Source of the DNA: Lingula anatina
Taxonomy: Eukaryota > Brachiopoda > Lingulata > Lingulida > Lingulidae
Reading direction: 5' to 3'
Assembly (NCBI RefSeq): GCF_001039355.2
Contig: NW_019775559.1
Span: forward strand, 121,963-142,247
Length of the DNA: 20,285 nt
Positions 1 to 10,455 of this stretch are shown here, one piece after another; the first letter of the stretch is position 1, and every line of letters starts with the position of its first letter. A program made the translations under genes and the position numbers. The notes below the pieces were generated by a model that saw only the letters and a list, made by a program, of their open reading frames with translations, was not told where the DNA came from and did not search any database.

Positions 1-3000
1 AAAAATGCCATTTAGCATAATATAATGTTGCTTTTAAATTGACTGCTTTCTGTCTGTACATTTGACAGCTTTGCTGCTTTGTTTCCCAAAGTGGTTGCAA
101 TTACTGTTTACACGTAGTTTAATTTGAGTTAACTGTAAATCTTGCTGATAAGGGTGGTATATCCCTGCATGTGGTATCAGAGACACTAAGAAATGATTGC
201 ACAGCAATTATTTTTTACTTAAAGGCTAAATAGCATAAGTCAAATAGGATGTTTTGGTCCACCACCTTTGAATCTTCACCTTTCACTTGACCAAGGTTCA
301 TAGGTTGTAGACCAAAATGTCATGCTTGACTCGTGTTATTTAGTCTCTAAGTAAAGTATAATTCTCATTTATCATCCTATTTAGAGACCATGAAAAGCCT
401 TTTGTAGTACACTAAGAACTGCTTTGCTTATTGTACATTTCCTTTTGTATTGAAAAGCAATATTGACTCTGTTAATTGCTTGCCATTATTCAATACCACA
501 TGTTACTGTCAAGTACATTTTTTCTGCAGAGTCTGTAGGGAACGGCACCCTTGTTAAAAAAATGAACCAATTTATAGCCCTTTTAGGGCATGTATCTGCA
601 ATATAAGCAATAGGCAATTTCTTTCTTGTTGAATGATATATACTTTTTTATGTAGGCAAATTTAGCCATGATATGGAAGTTGAAAGAAGTCCATGGCACT
701 CAGAGGCCAAATAGAGCAACACTTTTCCCAAGATGGAAACATTAAATCCGAGCCTGTTTAGAGGAAACCTTTGATTATATCCTCCACCAACAGGTGAAGG
801 GAATATGGCCAATGAAGTCTGTCAATCTAGTTTTATAAGTTATCAGCTGTTCTCACATAAAAATGTTTCTAGATATCATGGAGTGTAAAATGATACTAAA
901 TTTTTGGATGCATTGTTGTTCCCAATCACACCAAGTGGTGGCAGCATCGAGTCCTGTTGATGTCAAAGTAAAAACATGAAAACATGGAGAGACCCAATGA
1001 ATTGCACTTATATGACAAAAATTAGCTGGCAATTACTGGATGTCTTTGTGCACCCTCTGTTGAATGTTTGATATTAAGTTTAGCAGGTAAATGTGATGGG
1101 AAAAGCAAGTTAAAACAAGTGTTTTGTGGCAGGCTTTGTTTTCTCCTCCATCCAATTTTTTTTATCTTTTGTTAAGCAGGGAGAGAAAGAGTAAAGATGT
1201 GAAGTGCAAGATAAAAACATTGTTGTGGCCCTTGGCTGCAAAGGGCAGTTACTGACCTAAACAAATGGGTGGTTTGTAAGCATCAAATGATGTGTGCACC
1301 TTAAAAAAAAAAACTTTTTGTGCTTATATTACTCGTTTGTTCAGAGCAAGACATTAATTTAAGATTTATTTTCAACTTTTTCTCACCATTGTTGAAGGAG
1401 CAAGATTAAATTTGGGTATCATTGAGTTAGTTATGACAAATAAGATTGTCTTTCGTTAAAAGGTTGGTTTGATAAATGTTTAGAGGGGATCCTTGCTGAG
1501 ACTGGTATGCTCTTTTTGAAATAAATATACATGCTTTTTTGTGGAGGTACGTGTTTGCACTTTATGAGTGCCTTCAGGTAAATACAGAATACAGGCATAG
1601 ATAAAAACTATTTGATATATGCACCAAAGAGAATCAGAAAAGTTGCCATACATTTATATTTTTCTCATAAAATAATAACTATTTTTACTACTTAGGTCTT
1701 ATTTTGTCTAAGATGTTTCTTATGGTAGTTGCTTAAGTAGTTATATTTATTATGCATAATATTAAATCCCATTGATGACAAAAAAATGAAGGTGCTGCAC
1801 AGAAATATATTTGTCATATTTATAATAAGATTTAGCAGACATTTATCTGAAAAATAACAGGTCACCTTTTGAATAGAGCCATGCACCACTGATGTGAATA
1901 CGATTTCATGATGGTGATGATATTGACTTTTATGAAAGCAGCTGTATTTGCTTTAAAGATTATTAAGTATCTGGATGTAATTTGCAATTTGTAAGTTACT
2001 GCCATGTAATATTCCAAAACACAAAACACAAAACATTATTTTTGTCTGTCTCTGCTTGTTTTTGCCTCAGCATATTGTATGGTCAATCCGGGAGAACTTT
2101 GGATTGGCGAATAATCTGCTTTACCAACATCAACTTTAAATACATCCTTACTACATAGTCACCTAGACTGTAAGCTATTTTAGTTCCAATTTTGATGAAT
2201 TTTTACCAGTCACCAGTGATAAATTTTTTTTTTTAATTATGTTGTTTCTGTTGAATTCAAAATTCTACTGTATATAATTGTTCTCCTGTCTTCAGGAGTT
2301 GTCTGCAACATTTACGATACTCTGTATCTTTGAATGCATGATATTTTGATACTTAAATCATGGCAAGTGTATTTTATTAATGCAAAGCTCTGTTTTTAAA
2401 ATAGAGCAGTGTGATACTTTGTTCATTAAGCAAAACCATTTGTTAAATGACAGTCTTTACACTGGACAAACCCCTACCCTGTGTTTTCTCACAGTGTATA
2501 TATGAGTATCTGTGCAAGGTGATGGGGATTTTTGCAATTGAAATATGCAATTTGAACTTTCATAAATGTTTTAATAATGTTAGGTCCCCTGCAGTGTGCA
2601 TATATGATGTCAACTTTGATTCAATCCCATTTTCTTGTGTGTGCATTTATCCCCCTCTCCTGAGGTCGTCACGTGCTGCACTCCCCAGGGAAATGTGAAA
2701 TTTGCATCAATGTCCATTTTGCTGATTTGTGTCAGTTTAATGGTGCAAAAAGTGGGAACAACCCCCTTTAGCTGGTGCTAATGGTGTTCTTGACAAAAGC
2801 AGTTGTAAAGAAACTGCACATGCACACAAAGAAAAATTTGGTTTTGATACAACTTTATATGACTGATTAAGGGTTGTTGAATACATATCATGTTTAAATA
2901 AGAAACAGTTGTTACACTTGGCTTTTTAAGACTGAAATGTGCAATATGTTTAGGAGTGTAGAAGAATGTCCTGTGGAAGAGCAGGACTGACCATCAGTTC

Positions 3001-3391
3001 CATCTATTTTACTGTGAAGTATTTGGCTTATTTTATCATCAGACAAGCCCCACTTACCAGACCAGTTGTGTACCACATTTTCACAACAACGTGGTAGTCG
3101 TGTGGTCCGGGCCTTGTGGCCCAGGCCATGTGGTTCAGGCAACAGGGTGTTGACTGGGACTTGTGACAGCCAGCTCTCTATGTCCAGCAACATCTCTTAG
3201 TGAAGGAACACATTATACATTCAGCCTTTTGTTTCAACTCAATGGATTGTTACTGTGTGTTTGAGTATATTATGAGTATATTATTGCATTTCTTTATATA
3301 CAATTGAACATTTTTGGAAATATATAATTATTGTTCAATTTGGACCGTTTTGTTTTGTTTTTGTATTTGTGTCTGGGACTGGCTAGGTTGC
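1..3391. other. Gene-free, CpG-depleted AT-rich stretch (possible 3' UTR or intron of a neighbouring gene)
   Basis: I see no convincing coding exon on either strand; open frames are short and random-looking. The stretch is T-rich on the plus strand and contains only about 18 CpG in 3.39 kb by eye, far fewer than the sequence right of 3392 (13 in 4021-4480). A GT-rich run at about 3346-3375 resembles a polyadenylation downstream element, but no AATAAA lies just before it. In invertebrates CpG depletion marks germline-methylated transcribed regions, so the end of a neighbouring gene is plausible. That is inference; orientation is uncertain. Confidence 0.4.
3058..3193 (-). other. Weak candidate minus-strand exon
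   Basis: The minus strand reads open from an ATG at 3193 and meets a full-consensus splice donor (CTG then GTAAGTG, the complement of 3051-3057). The open frame runs on to 2912. The region is richer in GC than its surroundings. The overlapping plus strand is also open for about 60 codons, which weakens the case. I recognise no domain in either reading. It could be a first exon of a leftward gene, or chance. Confidence 0.15.
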
Positions 3392-3394
3392 TTA

Positions 3395-3931
3395 AGCCCC
3401 CTTTACACTGGACGGCGTCCTTTCTGCGTCCCTGCTGCGTTCAAAAAAAATGGATCGTTTCATGAATTTTAGGGGAAAAACAATCGGAGGCTGATATGAA
3501 ACCACTGTCGCCCTTAGCATTCCTGTCTAGTGAAAAATACCTCAGCACGGCCCCGTTTGAGAGTGAAAAAAAATATTGTTCTACGTGCCGAACGCTGGAC
3601 GATCCTTCAGTTTTCATTCTGCAACCAAAGCGATGCTTGTGCCTCCTTTCTACGATCGCGGCGATGCTTGTGCGTCCTCTCTGCGACCACGGCGATGCTT
3701 GTGCATCCTTTCTGCGTCCATTGAGCGACCATCCTCCATCGCGTTCTCTCTGCGATTGTTTTGAACGTGCTCAAAACTTCGCGGCGTCCATGGCGTCCTC
3801 GGCGATGCTTAAACGTTCTTTGTGCGACCTTGGCAATCACTGTGCGTTCTTTGAGCGTCCGACGGCATCCTGGCCAGTTTCATGGTCGCACAAAGGACGC
3901 AGAAAGGACGCCGTCCCGTGTAAAGGGGGTT
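3395..3931. mobile_element. Non-autonomous Harbinger-like DNA transposon (MITE), 537 bp
   Basis: The two ends form terminal inverted repeats of about 37 bp (3395-3431 and 3895-3931) with two mismatches; the left end begins AGCCCCCTTTACAC and the right end finishes GTGTAAAGGGGGTT. The element is flanked on both sides by TTA (3392-3394 and 3932-3934). A 3-bp TTA/TAA duplication is typical of the PIF/Harbinger superfamily. No transposase is encoded, so it would need one in trans. Base composition is much richer in GC and CpG than the flanks. The several overlapping open frames here follow from the internal repeats and are not genes. TIRs and duplication are seen directly; the superfamily is inferred. 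Confidence 0.8.
3631..3723 (+). repeat. 31-bp tandem repeat inside the Harbinger-like element
   Basis: Three consecutive copies start at 3631, 3662 and 3693, each beginning CGATGCTTGTGC and followed by a TCCTTTCTGCG-like block. More degenerate copies follow at about 3803-3860. The TCCTTTCTGCGTCC core also occurs inside the terminal inverted repeats, so the interior may have grown from the ends. Confidence 0.75.
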
Positions 3932-3934
3932 TTA

Positions 3935-4578
3935 GTAGTACTCACTCGCGCACTTCTGTCTTTCTTATGGTAGTTAAGGTCACAGAGAGTAGGCGTCATT
4001 TTGACTGCTCCTATTGGCTGGCCAAGTCACCATATTGAGAAGAAAAAAGTTCTAGCCTAAATGTTCAAATCATGACATTCGCAAGGAATATGAAATTAAC
4101 AGACCCAAAAGTAATTAGTTTGTGACATTTGGAATTCATAACACTCCCAATATTCAACACTTGCAGAAATGAAATAGAATGTTCACTTCTAAACGTATTT
4201 TCCAATCAGACTTTACGGACATAAAATAAAGACGACATGCCAAGTAATATACCAAATTAATCCCTCGATCGACAAAAAGTAATTTTAAAACTGAACCTTT
4301 AAAACTTCAAATTTCTGTTCGGAAATTGACCTATTTATCTGCCCCTCAAGTTTGTAAAAGTATGCTTAATGACGTATTACTGCGCGTGCATTGCATAACT
4401 ATCACTCTCACTTCCATATAAGTACAGGTATGTAGTTGCGCGCAAAACTGCATACTTCATCAAACGATAGTTACTGTTGAGGGATATATTCGTTGTAGCA
4501 CAGAAAGAGCACAAATTATCCGTCCAAATAACATTTTTCGGGAAATGAGAAACGATGTCCTTTGGTATTTCTCAAAGT
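3935..4578. other. Intergenic stretch, no feature seen
   Basis: No coding exon, RNA gene or clear repeat is visible. CpG frequency is near what base composition predicts, in contrast with the stretch left of 3392. Confidence 0.5.
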
Positions 4579-4776
4579 TATACGACTGTTTCACAATCAG
4601 GGGTACAAAATAGGGGTCACATTGAGAGAAAAATGAACTCTGATACATTTGTTTAATTTTGTGACAGATAAAGAGAATAACATCTTAACTATGACATCCA
4701 ACATTTTTAGAACACAAGATTAATTATTTTTTGTGTTACGTTCAAATTAACAGAACGCCTCTTAGGCTATGATTTG

Positions 4777-4793
4777 GGGGTACGGACACTACA
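4777..4793 (+). repeat. GGGGTACGGACACTACA motif, copy 1
   Basis: First of five copies of this motif within 1.23 kb. Others are at 5495-5508 (reverse), 5800-5816, 5820-5836 and 5988-6004. All lie between the inverted repeats at 4579 and 6600, which suggests they belong to that element. Confidence 0.8.
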
Positions 4794-5057
4794 CATTCAA
4801 GTAACTGATGCTTTTGTAACTGAAATATATTGTTTACCAGTTATTTTTGCCAACATTCTAAAAATATCAAAATAAAGATATAACAACAGTACTTTAACCA
4901 AAAGGATACAAGTACATGTATTAATCAAAATGTTTTTTGGATAAACACCACAGCATGTTTTTCAGTGAATGCTGGCGCTTGGTTGTGTGTCATTCAGTTT
5001 TACTTTCATTCGCCAGACTTTAATTTAAACTTTTTCTTTCTGTTGCTTGGTCTTTTT

Positions 5058-5105
5058 TAATTAATTTATTTATTGGTTGATTTATTTATTGATTTATTTA
5101 TTTTT
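5058..5105 (+). repeat. TTTA-rich simple sequence
   Basis: An irregular run of TTTA/TTAA units interrupted by G. It is ordinary low-complexity sequence. Confidence 0.7.
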
Positions 5106-5494
5106 GTTTCAGTCTTGATTCTTGTTTTTCGAGTCTTTTCTTCTTTTTCAGCTCTCGTTAATTTGCACCTCTTGCTCTGCTGTTTTCAGGATTGTTGGGT
5201 TTCTGCTTCTCCTTGACTCTCTGTCAGTATGCCCTAATTTCTTTTCTCTTATTTAGTCTTTCTTGCTGGGCCAGCCTTGGATGATTCTTCAGTTTTATGC
5301 TTCTCTGCTTTGTGCATTCAACATCTGCCTTACGTGCTTCAGCATGACTATTAGCTCTTTGACGTTTTTTTTTAATTATTTTTGCTGACAGTAAAAATTT
5401 CATGTTTCCCTTTTCTTTTCCTATTTGTCATCCATGTTTGATACTTCATCCACTGAGAGTATTATAAATATACCTCTGTTAATTATGCATGTAT

Positions 5495-5508
5495 TGTAGT
5501 GTCCGTAC
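5495..5508 (-). repeat. GTACGGACACTACA motif, reverse copy
   Basis: The plus strand reads TGTAGTGTCCGTAC, the exact complement of the 14-base core of the forward copies. The poly-G prefix of the forward copies is absent. It forms inverted pairs with the copies on either side. Confidence 0.8.
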
Positions 5509-5798
5509 AATTTATTATTTTGCAATTAGCTATATTTGGCAATATATTGGAAGCAATATTGTTCATTTTGAATGCAAAGAGTAGCATCTTCACTGATAAT
5601 ATTTTTTTGCAAAATGTCTTGCCTGACTCTTATTAACTAGTTTCACTTTATCGAATATACATTTATATATAATGTTTTTTCTAAACATCATAGGACATGA
5701 ATGCATTTTATACAATCTAGAACAATATTTTGTACCATATTTTGATGTTTTATCATCATTAATAAGTAGCCAGTTATCCAATGGTTAATGTATACCTT

Positions 5799-5836
5799 GG
5801 GGGTACGGACACCACAGTAGGGGTACGGACACTACA
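5799..5836 (+). repeat. Tandem pair of the GTACGGACACTAC motif
   Basis: Two copies lie about 20 bp apart. The first reads GTACGGACACCACA, with one change from the consensus; the second is exact. Each is preceded by a run of four or five G. Confidence 0.8.
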
Positions 5837-5985
5837 TTTGGCACCAAATTCTTGCATATCTTTTCATAATAAGGGGTAATGTGCTTTTTTCTTCCTGAAA
5901 AATAAATGTCAGTGTGGACATACATAAAATAATAAAATCAGACAGAATATGCTGTGATTCCTAAATAAAACAGATAGGAGGGGAG

Positions 5986-6004
5986 GGGGGGTACGGACAC
6001 TACA
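5986..6004 (+). repeat. GTACGGACACTACA motif, last copy
   Basis: An exact copy preceded by a G-rich run (5979-5991). With the reverse copy at 5495 it would bound a 510-bp interval, but I found no matching target duplication outside that pair. Confidence 0.8.
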
Positions 6005-6600
6005 AAAATTAGGAGACACCAAGGGGCTCATGATTATAAATACCATAGCATTATTAATAATGGTTACATATGCACATCTCCTTTATTATGTTTAAGTCAT
6101 AACATGGTAAATTCATCTTATTATCACGTAGGTGATTTCAAAGTAATATTTGGCCTTATCAAATATGTTTTTCATTGCATTAACAAAAATAAGTAAAATG
6201 TGTACAAAAGCCTGTTTCAGCAAAATGGTTAAAATAATTTTTTTCTCAGAACATTTCTTTGGAAGAACCTGCTAGAAGAGAAAACATATGTTGTGGGAAT
6301 TATATACCAATATCATATTCACCATAAATCATTGACATAAAGAGCTAGTGCATCATATTTATGACCTCAATTGCAAATGACCCATCGTAACAGCTAAAAA
6401 TAGGTACTTTTTGAACACATAATTGGCTATTTTTGAAAATTGTAGTCTGATTATTATAATTCTTTTTTTATTTTGCTCCTATGAACAATGTCTTTAATAT
6501 CAGTCTATCAGCAATCTCTAATCATAAATTGCTAATTTATCAGACACTTGTAACATTAACCACATTTAATTGTTCACCCTGATTGTGAAACAGCCGTATA

Positions 6601-8620
6601 CTATTTGACATGACGTACTGATTAAATCTCGGCTCCGAGGTTTAATTGCTACTCCCCGACGTCGCGTGTGAAGGCGGGTAGGCTAGCAGGGAATATTAAC
6701 GGTATCGCTTTTAAAGTGGGGTCGGCCATACTTAATTGGTGAATCAGTTAGCCTGCATCTGTTCTGAATGCGCGCTCTGATCTGCAGACCTGTTAGTTCA
6801 CGGGTCATCTGTTCTAAATGCATAGATGTTGGAGTGAGAGTGATTATTATTTGCGCACTTTTATCTAATTATCTAATTATACTCTTGAAATTATATGGGG
6901 GCATTTGGTAGGTTTTTGTGGCAATATTTTAAATGTATCTTTAAACATAGTGCTGAGCGTAAATATGCCCCAACTTTCTTGTGCATCTGACAGCTCTCCA
7001 TATTAATGAGTTCAGCATTTTATGGGTACATGGTGTGTGAACATGGTGCGTTCGGATTGTGTTCCTTATCCGCTTATATACGTTAATAACCATTGTCATG
7101 TTAAGTGATAATGCTGTTGCGTGAAAATACATCGAACCAAATTTCTAACTATAAAGCTCACTGACCTGCCTGACGTTCTGTGCTGGTTACATTCTCACAA
7201 TGATCATGTAAGCTACAGTACATAGTTAAAGATAAGTGGTAATTATGCTGTTCAGCATTGTATAATATTAAATTTAAATTTTTAAAAAACATTTTGTGTT
7301 CACTTTTATTATTAAATTGTTATTCTGTTTAAATGTTGCAGCTTCTGTGAGTTTCGTCTTGTATATATGTTCATTTGGTGGCTTTTTTCCTGTATTCATG
7401 TGTGTTATTATATCTGTTATTTACCTAATCCAGCCTGCGCTACATAAACAGGTGGCTGTATCGCTTCTTTCAACCGGTAGCTTACATTTACTGCCGTTAT
7501 TATACCTTTAATAGATGGGCTATTGCGATATCTGACAGATTAAGCTGGAAAAAGTATTGTCAATAAACCAAAAAATTATTTTATATACTACAATTCCAAT
7601 TTTCTCACGACGGTCGAGCATGACGAGACTCTGGGACCGTGACATCGGGTTGTCATTTCATTTCCAAAGTTGAGGCCATTGTGGTGAACGTCAGCAATAA
7701 TTATCTCGCTCGCTTGACGTTGAGAGTGCTTTTGCAGTTAGGAGAGACCCGTTATTCAATACATTACCAGCCAGGCCCAGGTACGAGATTGCACTTTTAC
7801 GATATCCATTATCAAGATAATCTACAAGTCCGCGTTATCGCTTGTCAGCTATTCGTGGGCTCGACACTTTATGATATGTCACGTTTTACACCTTTCATTT
7901 TCTAAAAGGATTGGTGTCGTGATTGGTCAGTGTTTTTTATAGTAATTTAATACATTTACATGTTGTGCGTACAGTCTACAAAACATACACATGCATTATT
8001 CATACTTTCTACACTAGACTAAGCTTGTGAAAATGTACAGAGACAAAGTAATAGCAACAACACAAAAAATTACAATAATAGTAATAATAATAAAGGAACT
8101 TTATAGCAATAAAATTACATGTATAGACAAGCATCGCTATAACACATTACATATTACATATCCAGTATTCTATAATCATAAACTAGGTACGGTCTTAATG
8201 CCGAGTCAACTGCTCACAGCATTGATCGTACGCTAGCATCATACTCTTAAGTATCGTATACATGCCTAAGATATAGAAATTAATTATGTTTTCTACGATG
8301 TGAGATGTACCTTTATATTTACAGTAATTATTTGTAGCCATAGACGTCACTAATTGGAAGATGAAGCACAGTTTCTTTTCGCAAAAGCGAGGTTAAGGAA
8401 TTTGGCCAAAGATATCATCACTATTATTCACAGAACATATGTCAAGTAATATAAATTGTTAGCATTACTGCCTTATTAAAGAGACGAGGAAATTACTTTG
8501 TCGTGTGGTTTTATCTTGATAGAAGTCATACGCGACCTATAAACACTGGACGGGCTGGTGTTGTAGCACCCTAATTATGAATATTAAGGGCTTTTCCCAG
8601 ACCCTATCTTACTAACTGTG
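6601..8620. other. Intergenic stretch, no gene recognised
   Basis: At 6621-6646 there is a short hairpin with 12-base arms, a 2-base loop and one mismatch. At about 6757 and 6807 there is a two-copy repeat containing CATCTGTTCT, about 50 bp apart. An 88-codon open frame at 7639-7905 lies in a slightly GC-richer patch, but it has no recognisable domain and no splice context that convinces me. The rest is AT-rich with no visible RNA gene. Confidence 0.4.
6621..6646. repeat. Short palindromic hairpin
   Basis: ATTAAATCTCGG and CCGAGGTTTAAT pair across a CT loop with one mismatch that becomes G-U in RNA. It lies 20 bp outside the right arm of the 4579-6600 inverted repeat. Function unknown; possibly a remnant of a palindromic element. 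Confidence 0.6.
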
Positions 8621-8770
8621 GATCGATCTATCTCCGAGGGGATTCTCGCTAAATTGCAATCAACTTGCTAGAGGGTAATAATCGTTTAGCAGCTTCAGTA
8701 GGCGTGCCAGACATCTAGCCGGTTAAGCTGAAAGCAATTTAGCAAGAAACCCCTTGGAGATGAATCGATC
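8621..8770. mobile_element. Foldback (palindromic) repeat, MITE-like
   Basis: The left arm 8621-8657 starts GATCGATCTATCTCC and ends AAATTGC. It is matched in inverted orientation by 8734-8770, with about five differences over 37 bp, and a 76-bp spacer lies between. Weaker complementarity (an AGCTGAAAG block) continues into the spacer. No clear target duplication was found outside the arms, so the true ends may lie further out, for instance near the CCCAGACCC at about 8598. No coding capacity. Confidence 0.55.
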
Positions 8771-9877
8771 TTGTTAGATTGATCTAGGTATGAGAACCCA
8801 GTCTAAGTAGATGGACGAAGGCTAAACTATCGTTACGGTAGCCGGAACACAATTTGAGTTCATGGAAAAACATGCTTTTAAATGACGGCGTGACACATGG
8901 ACCAACATGCCCGATTATGATAAGTTGGTCTACATCTGTTGACTCGAATAAGCCACTTATTTTCTATAACTAGAAAAAGGCTTACAAAGAACGTTAAACA
9001 GCGCCAGCATTGCAGCTTATCATTTTCGGAAAACTAACATCCCGTACAATAGCGTGAAGATATTTTTTCCAGTAAACTACGCTACATAGTGTTTGACACA
9101 ACTTCGACAGGAACAGTTTAAAATTAAATCAAAGCAGACTGACTGGATTCATGGAAACCTTGACTTGAGAAGTGTTGATCTTTCTGGTAGCAGGTTTTGA
9201 AATATAAAAATGCAATCCCGGGAGTACACAGCACTTCATGTTAATAGGCATTATAATGACAAGAAAATAATTAAGGAAGTCTTTCGTCTTTTGGTACTTG
9301 GAAAACGATCTTTTCAGTGAGTTCCTTGCCACCAAAGCGTGTTGACCACTAAACCTCAGTGTCTTTTAATAAATGAAGAAGAAATAAACGGAGCAAAGTG
9401 AGCATGTTATTCTGTTAGTTTATTTTCATATTACGCACGCATTAAATTCACGCTATTGTCCATTATTGTGACGGCCTGATGAAACTGATAATAAAACAGT
9501 TCGTAGAATCAACCGTGCTGCTGAGAGGGATTTACACTTGCATAACGTGAAGTACAAGACCATGACAAGACAGCAAACCTTCCAAATGTACAGACAACAA
9601 GAAAGAAAAAATATCCAATTTGCTCCATTCTGAGATTCTGAACATAGTGAGGGATTAAAATTTGACAAATTGCACTGATATGAGTTAATTTCCATTTTTG
9701 ACACTTTATTAGACAATACACAATAACAGATTTGCCATTATTTTATTATATATAATTAACGAACATAATTGCTAAGTTGCAGATAATGTTAAAAGAACAT
9801 TTTTACAAATCTTATTAGTTCAATACTGATACTATTTTAAAATGTGCCTAATAACTGAATCGAAGGAAAACTCACAT
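8771..9877. other. Intergenic stretch, no feature seen
   Basis: Short open frames on the minus strand (9129-9335 and 9453-9721) are AT-rich and show no domain, signal peptide or convincing splice site. No RNA gene is recognised. Confidence 0.45.
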
Positions 9878-10298
9878 AAAAAACAGCATAACTTCAACAA
9901 AAATAAACCGATCAAGCTTATTTTCGAACTTGATCTGTATATTGGACCTATAAATCAGTCCAGCAAGAATCAAAGCAAAATTTGACATGGTGTTCATTTT
10001 CTTTGTATTACAGTGGATAAAATATGTTTAAAAACAGCATAACTTTTGGAAATACGGTCCAATCAAGTTAATTTTCAAACTCGACCTGTATTTTACAAAT
10101 ATTCATCAGTTCTGTAAGTTTAAAGACAAAAGGTAAAACAATTTTCATTTTATTTGTATAACGGTGGATTATGTAAGCTAAAAACGAAAAAAAAATAGCA
10201 TAACTTTTACAAAAATAATCCAATCAGGCTGATTTTCAAACTCGACCTGCGTTTTATGAATATTCATTAGTTCTGAAAGTTTGAAGACAAAAGGAAAA
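9878..10298 (+). repeat. Tandem repeat, three diverged copies of 151-161 bp
   Basis: The block AGCATAACTT recurs at about 9885, 10036 and 10197. In each copy it is followed in the same order by a CCAATCAAGCT-like block, TTTTCAAACTCGACCTG, an ATTCATYAGTTCTG-like block and AAGACAAAAGG-like sequence. Copies 2 and 3 are the most alike; copy 1 is more diverged and copy 3 is truncated. No coding potential. It may be a small satellite or the core of a dispersed repeat. Confidence 0.75.
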
Positions 10299-10431
10299 TA
10301 GGATTCAGTGTCACGTAATCTAGACGACGTTTACTTTAAGCACGCTTTAATTGTGACATAGCGTTTCTTTAACACATCAACGACGTCACGTATCCTAGGA
10401 GTTTTTTTTACCGGTTTTTTTATTCATATTT

Positions 10432-10455
10432 CTGAAGAAGGCCTAAGAGTCGAAA
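10432..10455 (+). ncRNA. Hammerhead-ribozyme-core-like motif (low confidence)
   Basis: CTGAAGA is followed by a 13-nt segment that can form a weak GGC/GTC stem and then GAAA. This matches the CUGANGA...GAAA core of hammerhead ribozymes, which are known in Penelope-like retroelements and retrozymes of animals. I could not find clear stem I and stem III partners or a properly placed cleavage site, so this may be a decayed copy or coincidence. Confidence 0.2.

Larger units (their letters stand above)
4579..6600. mobile_element. Candidate 2.0-kb non-autonomous DNA element bounded by inverted repeats
   Basis: A 24-bp sequence at 4579-4602 recurs in inverted orientation at 6577-6600 with one mismatch. 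Its core is CGACTGTTTCACAATCAGGG. The outermost TATA on each side could be a target duplication, but as a palindrome it cannot be told from the repeat itself. No transposase-like reading frame lies between. The interior is AT-rich and holds scattered copies of a 17-bp motif described separately. An alternative is that the two arms are unrelated fragments of the same dispersed repeat. Confidence 0.45.

Noticed and set aside
3496-4038. A 180-codon open frame on the plus strand, the longest in the window
   Set aside because: It begins inside the Harbinger-like element, follows the 31-bp repeats and runs out of the element. Other frames and the minus strand are also open there, as expected from GC-rich repeats.
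5495-6004. A 510-bp element bounded by the inverted GTACGGACACTACA copies
   Set aside because: No matching target duplication outside the pair, and three other copies of the same motif make the choice of ends arbitrary.
7639-7905. An 88-codon open frame as a gene
   Set aside because: No recognisable domain, no signal peptide, no convincing splice or promoter context; kept only as a remark.
9453-9721. Two overlapping minus-strand open frames with some Cys
   Set aside because: AT-rich, no Kunitz or other Cys pattern, no splice sites in support.
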